A stretch of DNA of 64,000 nt from Ignavibacteria bacterium (GTDB taxonomy: Bacteria > Bacteroidota > Ignavibacteria > Tepidaquicellales > Tepidaquicellaceae). This document shows, in pieces, positions 19,426-28,150 of the stretch. Every line of letters starts with the position of its first letter. Position 1 is the first letter of the stretch. Both the position numbers and the translations under genes were made by a program. The stretch lies in NCBI GenBank assembly GCA_016716125.1, contig JADJWZ010000039.1, positions 1 through 64,000 of the forward strand, read 5' to 3'. Under the pieces are notes generated by a model. It had not been told where the DNA came from. It was given only the letters and a program-made list of their open reading frames with translations, and did no database searches.

Positions 19426-20490
19426 TTATTTTTTCAGAGCGATTCTTCTAGGAGTAATGCCGCCGGTGATGATAAAATCATTTATCAGTGAACCTGTATT
19501 TCCGTAAACTCTGAATCTGCCGCTGGAGGTGAAGTCTGCAGCTGCTACGCACACATAAATTCGGCTGTTCTCATTATCGTAACTTAAACCGTAATTTATT
19601 CCACCCGTCGGTTTCGCAATTATAGACTGACCTGATCTTGTAGTCAGAGAGTATTTTACAATATTTTGCTCAGAATAAATGTTACCGCCGATATAAATGA
19701 TCTCATTGTTTCCTGTACTTACTATATCTTTTGAAAGTCCGAATTTATGGTTTCTGTAAGCAGTTGTGATTATTAAAGCAACAGGATCAATTTTATATAT
19801 TACCGCGCTAAGTGAATCTCCGGGACATCCGACCAGTAAATGAGCGTCATCTGAAACTGCAAGCGAAGTCGGGTTTTTGGAAACAGGGATAGTTGCAACT
19901 AAATTATCTGTGTTTGCATCTATGACGCTTACTGTCGAATCAGTTCCGCCGTTAAAGACGTTTGTATTACACACGAATACTTTGTTTCCGATTGATAAAA
20001 TTTCCTGCGGATAAATTCCTACGCCAATCGTTGTGATTTGACTTAAAGTATTTTTATCTAAAACTGTAACGCTGTTGTTTGGTCCGTTTGTCAGATAAAT
20101 TTTATTATTAGCTATTGTCATAGAATACGGATTCACGCCTGCGCTGCCGGACATAACAACTGTTCCGTTTGTATCTGTTTTATAAATTTTACCTGCCGCT
20201 CCGAAATTCCCCTGTTCACTGATAAATAAATTTCCGTTGTCGTATAATAACCCGTCCGGATACAAACCTAAATTACCCGGATTGAAAATATTTACATAAA
20301 AGCTGTCTGCTGTCTTATTGTAATACGAGAGTTTACTTGTACCCGGGTTGAATCCCCCTTCTGTTAAAATATAAGCTCCCTTTGAATTAATCGTGACGAT
20401 CACGGGCGGGGCGTTGATCTCATCCCTTGTGCATGAACTCAGCGCTGCTGTCAGAATAATCAGGTAAAAAAGATACAGCTGTTTTGTCAT
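19426..20490 (-). CDS. btuG: BtuG-like surface beta-propeller lipoprotein (YncE/DUF5074 type)
   Basis: 354 residues. A lipoprotein signal peptide ends at the lipobox LSSC (Cys about 20). The rest is a seven-bladed YncE-like propeller with repeats such as NKIYLTNGPNNSVTVLDKNTLSQ and TVSVIDANTDNLVATIPV. In Bacteroides, BtuG is exactly such a lipoprotein; it binds cobalamin tightly on the cell surface and hands it to BtuB. Position here, in the same run as a cobalamin riboswitch, btuB and cobO, supports the same role. The last blade ends cleanly at PRRIALKK. The alternative is a generic YncE propeller. Confidence 0.75.
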   Translation of the reverse strand: MTKQLYLFYLIILTAALSSCTRDEINAPPVIVTINSKGAYILTEGGFNPGTSKLSYYNKTADSFYVNIFNPGNLGLYPDGLLYDNGNLFISEQGNFGAAGKIYKTDTNGTVVMSGSAGVNPYSMTIANNKIYLTNGPNNSVTVLDKNTLSQITTIGVGIYPQEILSIGNKVFVCNTNVFNGGTDSTVSVIDANTDNLVATIPVSKNPTSLAVSDDAHLLVGCPGDSLSAVIYKIDPVALIITTAYRNHKFGLSKDIVSTGNNEIIYIGGNIYSEQNIVKYSLTTRSGQSIIAKPTGGINYGLSYDNENSRIYVCVAAADFTSSGRFRVYGNTGSLINDFIITGGITPRRIALKK

Positions 20491-20502
20491 TTTTTTCTTA
20501 AA

Positions 20503-20721
20503 TTAATTATAATTTAATATTTCAAATTCAGTTTTACCGGTTTCAATCATTTTTTCTATATATGGCACACATAATTTACAATTATCGGCTAACTGTTTTA
20601 CTTCTTTCAGTTCACTTAATGTTGTAATGCCTTTTTCTTTCATGATCATTTTCATTTCATAAAAAGAAACATTAAAACACACGCATTTTTTTACCGGATA
20701 TTTATCTGTTTGAATTTCCAT
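20503..20721 (-). CDS. BFD-like [2Fe-2S]-binding protein
   Basis: 72 residues. Four cysteines, Cys 13 and Cys 15 (KKCVCFNVS) and Cys 48 and Cys 51 (ADNCKLCVPYIEKM), have the spacing of the BFD-like [2Fe-2S] domain (CxC ... CxxC). This domain acts as a small electron carrier or iron-sulfur sensor. It sits 3 bp after cobO and 12 bp before btuG, so it is part of the B12 operon. A role in reducing Co(II) cobalamin for the adenosyltransferase is possible but is inference only. Confidence 0.75.
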   Translation of the reverse strand: MEIQTDKYPVKKCVCFNVSFYEMKMIMKEKGITTLSELKEVKQLADNCKLCVPYIEKMIETGKTEFEILNYN

Positions 20722-20724
20722 ATA

Positions 20725-21381
20725 TCAGAAATCAATTCCCTTTCTTATTGGTATTCCTTTATCAAAATAGTGTTTCACTTTTCTCATCTCAGTGATCAGG
20801 TCGGCTTTCTCTTCAAGTCCTTCCCATAATTTATGACCGGTCATTACAAGTTCAAATCTTTTATTCTTATTCCAGAGGTCAATGAGATCTTCGATTTCCT
20901 TTTTATCTATCAGATGATACACTACTGCAGCAATTGCTTCATCGAGAATAAGCAGATCCTGTTTACCGTTAACTATCAAATCCTTTGCAATTTCAAGACC
21001 TCTTTTAGCTTCCTTAAAATCCTCATCTGAATTTTTAAATCTGAATGTTCCGTCCTCATTCATTCTCTCACATCCTGTTGAAAAAAATTCAATGTCATAA
21101 CCGATGCTGTTAAGTTTTCTTAATGTATCAAGTTCGGAATAATGTTCATTCATTCCTTCATATCCTTTATCAAACTGAACAAGTCTAACTCTGAGACCCG
21201 CACCAAGCGCTCTCATTATCAGACCCATTACACATGTTGTCTTCCCTTTCCCGTATCCGTAATAAATATGAAAGCATTTTTTATCTTCATCCGAAAGATT
21301 TTTATAAGCTTCAATTGTTTCTTTGATTTTTTTCTTATATTTATTACCGCCTGCTTTTTTTGCTTCTTCTATTTTAACCAT
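20725..21381 (-). CDS. cobO: Corrinoid adenosyltransferase, CobO/BtuR type
   Basis: 218 residues. P-loop YGYGKGKTT (about 41-49), LRVRLVQFDKG, LLILDEAIAAV and VMTGHKLWEGL match the CobA/CobO/BtuR family, which transfers the adenosyl group of ATP to Co(I) corrinoids to make adenosylcobalamin. The N-terminal 20 residues are Lys-rich. It follows btuB with 6 bp between them under the cobalamin riboswitch, fitting salvage of imported B12. Confidence 0.92.
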   Translation of the reverse strand: MVKIEEAKKAGGNKYKKKIKETIEAYKNLSDEDKKCFHIYYGYGKGKTTCVMGLIMRALGAGLRVRLVQFDKGYEGMNEHYSELDTLRKLNSIGYDIEFFSTGCERMNEDGTFRFKNSDEDFKEAKRGLEIAKDLIVNGKQDLLILDEAIAAVVYHLIDKKEIEDLIDLWNKNKRFELVMTGHKLWEGLEEKADLITEMRKVKHYFDKGIPIRKGIDF

Positions 21382-21387
21382 TTTAAT

Positions 21388-23340
21388 TTAATATTCAAGA
21401 TTAACTGATAACTTAAAATTTCTTAAAGGCATAGGATATCCTGATACTGTCTGATAATTTTCATTGAAAATGTTATTCACATCCATTCTTAATGTTGACT
21501 TTACTCCAATAAAATTTATTGTAAAAAATATATTTCCGTCTATCACTTCATAACCCGGAAGAGAATTATTATTGTAACTGTCAGTAAATCTTTTATCTGT
21601 AAAACTGTAAAAAACATTTAAACCTGTTTTTTTATAATTTACAGTTAAACTGCTTTTAAGCATATTTACCGGAATATAAATAAGCTGCTTTTCAAAAAAT
21701 TCCGGATTATCATCTGATTTATTTACTGCACTCGTGAAGGAATAATTAATATTCAGATCTAAAATTAATGTCCGGCTTAATTCCTTCAGCATGGACATTT
21801 CCGCAAGGAAAACATTTGAAACAGAAGCGGCATTATTTACCGGTGTCCAGAGACCGTTGTTTCCCGGTGTCCAGATTATTTTATCTTTATAATTGATATA
21901 ATTATATGTCAGCTCTAATTTGTTTTCAGAAAATAAATTGAATCCGTATATAAACCCTGCATCAAAATTAAAAGATCTTTCGGGATTGAGATCTTTGTTG
22001 CCGAGATCTTTCCAGTAAAGCGCATTAAATGCCGGCGATGAAAAGTTATTTCCGGCAGCCGCCTTAATGTAAACTTCTTTATTTGAAAACGGCTTGATAT
22101 TCATCCCTAACTTTCCGGTAACTGCCGTGTTTGAAGGATCTGAAATAAAATCCGCTCTTATTGACGGGAAAATCCTGAGCATACTGCTGACGTCAATTTC
22201 CGAAAGAAGGTAAACCCCGCTCTGATTTCTTACGGCATCTTCTGAAACTTCATTGCTGATTAAAGCGGAATAACTGTAGTCATATCCTCCTGTTACCTTT
22301 AACCTGTTTGCCGAATACTCACCAAGAAAAGATCCTGAAAGCGAAATATTTTTGTAATAACTGTCCGTCAAAATAAAATCAGAATAGTGTGAAAGATTAT
22401 TCTGAAAATTTAACTGAGCTTTTAAATCAATTTTATCAGATAACTTAGACTTTACTGAAATTATGTTATTCCAGTTTTTATCCGTCTGTTCAGCTTTTGA
22501 CGGATCTGAACCGGTTTCAATACCGGGAATGTTTCTGCTGTTTAGAGACAGATTTGAATAAATATTTACAGATGTATTATTAAGCTGATTGTAGTTTAAT
22601 GAAATTGAATAATTTTTAAAATCATACCCCGAATTAACTCTTTGCTTTAAATCATTTCCAAGTCCGTTATAAAAATAATAGTCAAAGTTATTTTCAGATG
22701 TTTCGGAAGTATAACCGAATCCTGTTTCGAATCCGTAAATATTTTTAGAGATCCCCGTGAATAACTTTTTCAGACCAAATGAGCCGGTCTGACCGGTGAA
22801 TTCAACTCCGAGTTTATCGGAAGCATTTTGCTCCGTGATAATATTAATGACGCCGGCCATAGCCTGTGAACCATAGATAGATCCTGCGCCTGAATTTAGA
22901 ATCTCTATTTTCCGGATATTATCTTTTGAGATTGTACTAAGATCGACCTGATTATTTTGATCGGAATTTAATTTAAATCCGTTAAGAAGTACAAGTGTGT
23001 GTTCTGAACCGGAACCGCTGATTGAAATTGTACTCAGGGAAGAGTTGCCGCCGTAGGATTTTATGAAGACACCATTTGAAGAGTTAAGAATATTTGATAA
23101 TCTTTCACCGTTTGAACTTTCTATCTGAGTTTTACTAATCAGCTGAATTTTTGAAAATGTTCTGAATTCATCGCTGATGATTCTATTACTCATGACTTTT
23201 ATTTCGTCGGTAATGAACTGTGAGGTATCCTTTTGTGAAGTTACCGTCTGAGTCCGGACCTCGTCACAATAAATAAAGACCGTTAAAACGATCAGACACC
23301 AAAAATTAAATCTAAACAAAAAAAACTCCTTGATACTCAA
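21388..23340 (-). CDS. btuB: TonB-dependent cobalamin receptor, BtuB-like
   Basis: 650 residues. Signal peptide, then a plug domain (IKVMSNRI ... LSNILNSSNGVFIKSYGG ... HTLVLLNGFKLN ... IEILNSGAGSIYGSQAMAGVINIIT) and a 22-strand-type outer-membrane barrel ending in the aromatic RNFKLSVNLEY. BtuB imports cobalamin using TonB energy. The assignment rests on the cobalamin riboswitch directly upstream and on cobO and the BtuG-like gene downstream. The start is TTG at 23340, just after a leader hairpin. The frame is intact. Confidence 0.9.
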   Translation of the reverse strand: MSIKEFFLFRFNFWCLIVLTVFIYCDEVRTQTVTSQKDTSQFITDEIKVMSNRIISDEFRTFSKIQLISKTQIESSNGERLSNILNSSNGVFIKSYGGNSSLSTISISGSGSEHTLVLLNGFKLNSDQNNQVDLSTISKDNIRKIEILNSGAGSIYGSQAMAGVINIITEQNASDKLGVEFTGQTGSFGLKKLFTGISKNIYGFETGFGYTSETSENNFDYYFYNGLGNDLKQRVNSGYDFKNYSISLNYNQLNNTSVNIYSNLSLNSRNIPGIETGSDPSKAEQTDKNWNNIISVKSKLSDKIDLKAQLNFQNNLSHYSDFILTDSYYKNISLSGSFLGEYSANRLKVTGGYDYSYSALISNEVSEDAVRNQSGVYLLSEIDVSSMLRIFPSIRADFISDPSNTAVTGKLGMNIKPFSNKEVYIKAAAGNNFSSPAFNALYWKDLGNKDLNPERSFNFDAGFIYGFNLFSENKLELTYNYINYKDKIIWTPGNNGLWTPVNNAASVSNVFLAEMSMLKELSRTLILDLNINYSFTSAVNKSDDNPEFFEKQLIYIPVNMLKSSLTVNYKKTGLNVFYSFTDKRFTDSYNNNSLPGYEVIDGNIFFTINFIGVKSTLRMDVNNIFNENYQTVSGYPMPLRNFKLSVNLEY

Positions 23341-23375
23341 AATTCATTTAAAAAGGGGAATAGTTAAATGAATTT
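23340..23375 (-). promoter_or_regulatory. Leader hairpin touching the btuB start codon
   Basis: In the mRNA, AAATTCATTTA pairs perfectly (11 bp) with TAAATGAATTT around a 14-base loop containing CCCC. The 3' arm ends on the first base of the TTG start. It looks like the translation-blocking part of the riboswitch expression platform; there is no T-run, so it is not an intrinsic terminator. Confidence 0.55.
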
Positions 23376-23439
23376 GAAAAGAATTAAGGAGTCTCTCGCG
23401 CATTCATTAATCTTTTCCCACGAAGATTTTTGAAAAATT

Positions 23440-23612
23440 GCTATGGCAGGTCTCCTGACTCTAAAGCAGTTTCCTTATATCCTTCCCACACATTTATTTG
23501 AGCAGTGGATTATTGATAAGGTCTTCTTTATTACAGTTGCGGGGACAGTCCCGGATTCACACCGGATTCCCTATTATTCTTTCCGTATTATGGAAAGAGC
23601 CGTAACAATTAT
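23440..23612 (-). promoter_or_regulatory. Cobalamin (B12) riboswitch
   Basis: On the reverse strand the conserved elements occur in order: GGGAATCCGGTGTGAATCCGG, then GACTGTCCCCGCAACTGTAA, then CCACTG, GGGAAGG and finally AGTCAGGAGACCTGCC. These are the core and B12-box of the cobalamin riboswitch class. It lies 100 bp upstream of btuB and would lower expression of the uptake operon when adenosylcobalamin is plentiful. Confidence 0.95.
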
Positions 23613-23627
23613 TAATTAAGAACTATA

Positions 23628-23659
23628 CAAAAATATACAAATATATTCGAAGTAACAAA
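23628..23659 (-). promoter_or_regulatory. Candidate Bacteroidota-type promoter for the B12 operon
   Basis: On the reverse strand TATTTTTG (23635-23628) fits the -7 box TAnnTTTG and a TTTG (23659-23656) lies about 20 bp before it, close to the usual 19. It sits just upstream of the riboswitch and just after the stop of the lipoprotein gene. Confidence 0.4.
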
Positions 23660-23660
23660 T

Positions 23661-24092
23661 TTATTTTAAAAACTGACTCTCCGGACCGGACTGTGTTTCT
23701 GTTCTTTCGAATTTAATTTCCGGATTCTGCGGATCAAAATATTTCTTTATTAAAAAATTTTTCTGTATTCCGTTTTCCTGAAAAGAGATAAGATATAGTG
23801 AAGATGAAATTCTGTCAATCGTTACTTTACCGGCTGTAGCTAACAGCGGATAAATTTCCTCCTCAAGGTAAAACTGAAGATCAGCATCCTCTTCATCGCC
23901 AAGTATATCCTGCACAAGAGCGCTGCTGAAAATTTCTTCAGGTGTCATTGTTGTATCTTCTGAATTACCGTCTCTTTCTTCTGTATCATCATTTCCCGAT
24001 TCTGAATTTTCATTACTTTTATCATTACATGATGAAAAAGCAAACAACACAAATAATATTAACAATTTAATACTAATTCTCAATTTGCACAT
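23661..24092 (-). CDS. Small lipoprotein of unknown function
   Basis: 143 residues. A signal peptide ends at FSSC (lipobox, Cys about 22), followed by a very acidic linker (NDDTEERDGNSEDTT) and a compact domain of about 95 residues (EEIFSSALVQDILGDEEDADLQFYLEEEI ... ISSSLYLISFQENGIQKNFLIKKYF). I do not recognise the domain. It is the last gene before the B12 promoter on the same strand; no functional link can be claimed. Confidence 0.7.
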   Translation of the reverse strand: MCKLRISIKLLILFVLFAFSSCNDKSNENSESGNDDTEERDGNSEDTTMTPEEIFSSALVQDILGDEEDADLQFYLEEEIYPLLATAGKVTIDRISSSLYLISFQENGIQKNFLIKKYFDPQNPEIKFERTETQSGPESQFLK

Positions 24093-24096
24093 TTAT

Positions 24097-24170
24097 AATT
24101 TGTAATTCGCAATTCGTAATTCATAATTCGCAATTCGTAATTCGCAATTCGTAATTCGTAATTCGTAATT
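24097..24170. repeat. Heptameric tandem repeat (AATTCGY)
   Basis: About ten 7-bp units alternating AATTCGC and AATTCGT, with an AATTCAT variant. The tract abuts the stop codon of the serine palmitoyltransferase-like gene (TTA at 24170-24172). Confidence 0.85.
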
Positions 24171-25364
24171 TAATTAATTATTCCCATCTCTTTTCCTATA
24201 TCACCAAAAACTTCTAATATCCTGTCAAGGTGCTTGTCTTCATGAGTCGCCATAAAAGAAGTTCTGAGCATTGCCATGTTTGCAGGGACTCCGGGAGAAA
24301 TAAAAGCATTAACAAAAATACCCGCATCGAAAAGCTTTCTCCAGAATTTAAATACTAAAAGATCATCACCAAGCACAACCGGTACAATAGCAGTTCTGCT
24401 TTCTATCACATTGAAACCCATTTCTTTAAATGCGTTTCTCATTTTAGAAGCATTTGCAATCAGATTTACAATTCTCTCCGGTTCGGATTTTAAAATTTCA
24501 AGCGCAGCATCTGCCGCCGCAACTGAAGCCGGTGTTGGTGAAGCGGAAAAGATCAAAGCCGGCGAATGATGCTTCAGATAATTTATTACATTTTTCTCAC
24601 CGCCTACAAATCCGCCGAGTGAAGCAAATGTCTTTGAAAAAGTACCCATTACCATGTCCACTTCATTTACAAGACCAAATTCAGAAGCTGTTCCCCTGCC
24701 GCCGACGCCAATGACTCCGGTGGAATGAGCATCGTCTATTAGAATCCTTGCATTGTATTGCTTACACAATCTTACAAGCTCAGGAAGATTTACAATCTCA
24801 CCTGTAGTTGAAAAAAACACCGTCAGATGCAACCAGTTTTGGAGCTTCCATCGGAATTGATTTCAAAACTTTTTCAAGATCAGACATCTCATTATGCTTG
24901 TATCTTTTGAATTCAGCAAATGCGCCTTTAGCCATCATATTCGCCGCTACTATACATGCGTGATTGTCTTTATCTGAAATAATATACTCGCCTTTCGTAA
25001 CTAATGTAGGTATGATTCCCTGTGCGGTCTGATAGCCTGTGGAGAAAAGCAAAACGGATTCCTTACCGAGAAAGTCTGCGAGCTTTTCCTCGAGTTTAAT
25101 GTGCAGATCAAGCGTACCTGTAAGATATCTTGAGCCGGAGCATCCGGTTCCGTAATCCTCAATTGCTTTTATCGCAGCTTCTTTAACCTTGGGATGAGCT
25201 GTGAGACCTAGATAATTATTTGAACCTGCCATAATTATGTCACGTCCTTCAATTTTTACAACCGGTCCTTCATTAGCTTCTATTGCCCTGAAATAAGGAT
25301 AAAATCCAGCCGCCTTAACTTCGTCAGCTCGGGTAAACTTATTGCATTTATCAAACAGATCCAT
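24170..25364 (-). CDS. Alpha-oxoamine synthase, serine palmitoyltransferase-like (1 frameshift)
   Basis: About 397 residues when the two frames are joined at about 24810. The reading slips in a run of seven T on the coding strand where six would keep the frame (ASDGVF, then STTGEIVNLPELVRL). PLP-fold motifs are complete: GSNNYLGL, GSRYLTGT, DDAHSTGV and the PLP lysine in GTFSKTFASLGGF. The family includes Kbl, BioF and serine palmitoyltransferase; the start MDLFDKCNKFTRADEVKAAG and IEGRDIIMAGSNNYLG resemble the Bacteroidota SPT-like branch that makes 3-ketosphinganine, but a Kbl/BioF role is not excluded. An SDR gene diverges from it. The indel is probably a homopolymer error. Confidence 0.8.
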
Positions 25365-25455
25365 TAATACTCCTGAATAATTTGTTATTCGAATTTTTGA
25401 ACATAGAAAATACGAATTATAATTTATAACTTCTATTGATAAACTAAATACATTA

Positions 25456-26439
25456 TTGAAAGCACTTATAACAGGAGCAACCGGCTTTGTCGGAAGTCAT
25501 TTAGCTGACAAACTGATCGCAAAGAACTACGAGGTATATTGCCTAAAAAGAGACACTTCTTCTACACAATGGCTTGATGGTAAAATTGTAAAATATGTAA
25601 ACGGAGATCTTTTTTCAAATGACGTTCTCGAAAAAGTCATCTCTGAAATGGATTATGTATTCCATGTTGCGGGAGTAGTAAAATCAAGAACTAAAGAAGG
25701 ATTTTACAAAAGTAATTATGAAGCTACAAAGAATCTTCTTGAGATCACCTGCAGGGTAAATCCGGATATTAAAAAATTTATATTCGTATCTTCACTTGCT
25801 GCTACCGGTCCTGCGGTCGGCATAGAATTTGTGGATGAAAATACCGCGCCTTCTCCGATCACGACTTACGGTTTATCTAAGCTTAAAGCCGAGCAGGAAG
25901 TATTTTCATATAAAGATAAAATTCCTGTAACTATTATCGCTCCGCCTGCAGTATTCGGTCCGCGCGATACGGAGATACTTATCTATTTTCAGACATTTCA
26001 GAAAGGTCTTAACAGTGTTATTGGATTTGACAATAAATATTTAAGCTTAGTGTATGTGGAGGATCTTGCGGACGGAATCATACTTGCCGCGGAAAATCCT
26101 GTGTCTAACGGTCAGAAATATTTCCTGTGTTATGATAATGCATACAACTGGCAGGAGATCGGAGCAGTTACATCAGGCATACTTGGCAAAAAAGCATTTA
26201 AGATCAGACTCCCCCACTCTGTTTTATATACAGTCGGGTATATGTCAGAAATTTTTTCTTACTTTTCCAAAAAAGCGGTTACATTTAATATAGAAAAATG
26301 TAAGGATATAACACAGCTAAGATGGGTTTGTTCAAATCAGAAAGCAAAGACAGAACTTGGATTTGAAACGAAATCTGATCTGAAGGAAAGCTTTAAGGAA
26401 ACAATTGACTGGTACAAGAAAGTGGGCTGGATAAAATAA
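25456..26439 (+). CDS. NAD-dependent epimerase/dehydratase family protein (extended SDR)
   Basis: 327 residues from a TTG start. The NAD loop GATGFVGSH (7-15), the VFHVAG motif and the catalytic TYGLSK pair (Tyr/Lys, YxxxK) are present. It resembles dihydroflavonol reductase or 3-beta-HSD-like extended SDRs; some bacterial ceramide reductases (CerR) belong to this broad group. It diverges from the serine palmitoyltransferase-like gene 92 bp away, which makes a sphingolipid role possible. argS follows 5 bp later on the same strand. Confidence 0.8.
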   Translation: MKALITGATGFVGSHLADKLIAKNYEVYCLKRDTSSTQWLDGKIVKYVNGDLFSNDVLEKVISEMDYVFHVAGVVKSRTKEGFYKSNYEATKNLLEITCRVNPDIKKFIFVSSLAATGPAVGIEFVDENTAPSPITTYGLSKLKAEQEVFSYKDKIPVTIIAPPAVFGPRDTEILIYFQTFQKGLNSVIGFDNKYLSLVYVEDLADGIILAAENPVSNGQKYFLCYDNAYNWQEIGAVTSGILGKKAFKIRLPHSVLYTVGYMSEIFSYFSKKAVTFNIEKCKDITQLRWVCSNQKAKTELGFETKSDLKESFKETIDWYKKVGWIK

Positions 26440-26444
26440 ATTTT

Positions 26445-28124
26445 ATGTCTAAAATAAAAGATCAAATTGCGGAAATTATAATTAAAGCTGTTTCGGATAC
26501 AGGTTATCCGGTTAAAGAAATTTTTCTGGATAAACCAAAAGAAGATAAATTCGGTGACCTGTCATCCAATGCCGCAATGACACTTGCTAAAGAATTAAAA
26601 TTACCTCCGCGTAAAATTGCTGAAGAAATATTATCAAGGATTGAAACCGGAAATGATTTAATTACAAAAACAGAAATCGCCGGAGCCGGGTTTATTAATA
26701 TTTTTGTTTCGGATAAATGTTATAAAGATGAACTGAAGAATATTTTATCTGAAGGAATTAATTACGGCAGATCCTCTATTCATTCCGGTCAGTCTGCAAA
26801 TCTCGAATGGGTCAGCGCAAATCCTACAGGTCCGCTTCATACCGGTCACGGCAGGCAGCTTTGTCTGGGAAAAGCAATTGCCAATTTACTTGAATGGACA
26901 GGATACAAAGTTACCCGCGAATATTATTACAATGACGCCGGAAATCAGATGAATAATCTGGCGCTGTCTGTCAGAGCAAGATATTTGCAGATCTTTGAAA
27001 AAGACTTTCCGTTTCCGGAGGACGGTTATGTAGGTGATTATGTAAAAATAATTGCGGAAAATATTTTCGCAACTTATAATGATAAGATGAAAGATTTCGC
27101 TGATCTGGATTTTTTTAAAAAGGAAGGTGAGAAATATACTTTTGATTTAATTAAAAAAACTCTTACCGGTCTCGGTATACATCATGATATTTTCTTTAAT
27201 GAATCATCGCTTTATGATAATTCTGAAATAGAACAGACTCTTGAGGCATTTAAAAGCAAAGGTCTTTCTTATGAAAATGACGGCGCAGTATGGCTGAAAT
27301 TGGATGAAGTGAAAGGTTTTGAAAAAGACAAGGTTCTTGTTAAATCTTCAGGCGAGCCTACTTACAGACTTCCGGATATTGCTTATCATATTGATAAAAT
27401 TAAAAGAGGATATGATCTGATAATTGATATCTTCGGTTCAGATCACGGAGATACTTATAAAGAAGTTCTTTACGGAGTGAGCGCACTGGGTTATGATTCG
27501 GATAAAATAAAAGTGATCATACATCAGATGGTTACTTTTAAAATGGGAAATGAATCTGTTAAGATGAGCAAACGAAGTGATAATGTATATTATCTTGATG
27601 AACTTATTAATGACATAGGAGCTGATGCAATGCAGTTTTTTTATGTGATGAGAGGAGCAAATACTCATCTGGATTTTGATATTTCACTTGCAAAGGATAA
27701 GTCTGAAAAAAACCCGGTGTATTACCTTCAGTATGCTCATGCAAGAATATGCGGAATACTGAGAAATGCTGATGAAGTATTTCCTTCATATAATGAGACC
27801 AATGTAACGGAATTGAATACTGATGTTATAAATTCTCCCGAGGAAATGAAACTGCTGAAAGTACTATCTGATTTCCCGGACGAAGTGATCAGCTCTGCAA
27901 AAACTTTTGAACCGCATAAGATAATTACTTATTTAAATTCTGTCGCTGAAAGTTTCCACAGATTTTATCATAATAACAGAGTAATAGATGCAGAGAATAA
28001 AGAACTTTCATTATCAAGAATTCATATATGCTTAGCCGTAAAACGGATACTTAAAAACGGCTTTGATATAATAGGCATCAGCGCTCTGACAGAATGTAAA
28101 AAAGGCAGGATACACCTGCCTTAA
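26445..28124 (+). CDS. argS: Arginyl-tRNA synthetase (single-base frameshift at the C-terminus)
   Basis: 559 residues as read. Class I synthetase with ANPTGPLHTGHGRQ (HIGH-like), KMSKRSDN (KMSKS-like) and a DALR anticodon-binding C-terminus. The read end GISALTECKKGRIHLP is abnormal. Restoring one C at about 28086 gives GISAPDRM followed by TAA at 28097-28099, the normal ArgS ending, placed just before a terminator hairpin that the uncorrected frame reads through. As an essential gene this strongly suggests a consensus error. It follows the SDR gene by 5 bp. Confidence 0.93.
   Translation: MSKIKDQIAEIIIKAVSDTGYPVKEIFLDKPKEDKFGDLSSNAAMTLAKELKLPPRKIAEEILSRIETGNDLITKTEIAGAGFINIFVSDKCYKDELKNILSEGINYGRSSIHSGQSANLEWVSANPTGPLHTGHGRQLCLGKAIANLLEWTGYKVTREYYYNDAGNQMNNLALSVRARYLQIFEKDFPFPEDGYVGDYVKIIAENIFATYNDKMKDFADLDFFKKEGEKYTFDLIKKTLTGLGIHHDIFFNESSLYDNSEIEQTLEAFKSKGLSYENDGAVWLKLDEVKGFEKDKVLVKSSGEPTYRLPDIAYHIDKIKRGYDLIIDIFGSDHGDTYKEVLYGVSALGYDSDKIKVIIHQMVTFKMGNESVKMSKRSDNVYYLDELINDIGADAMQFFYVMRGANTHLDFDISLAKDKSEKNPVYYLQYAHARICGILRNADEVFPSYNETNVTELNTDVINSPEEMKLLKVLSDFPDEVISSAKTFEPHKIITYLNSVAESFHRFYHNNRVIDAENKELSLSRIHICLAVKRILKNGFDIIGISALTECKKGRIHLP
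28104..28120. terminator. Terminator hairpin after argS
   Basis: GGCAGG-ATACA-CCTGCC preceded by six A and followed by TTAATATTT. It can serve argS and, in the other direction, the convergent macroglobulin gene. Confidence 0.65.
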
Positions 28125-28150
28125 TATTTATATTATATTCCGAATAAATT

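Noticed and set aside
26445..28124. Programmed frameshift at the end of argS
   Set aside because: There is no slippery site with a pseudoknot, and the corrected stop sits before a terminator; a one-base sequence error explains it better.
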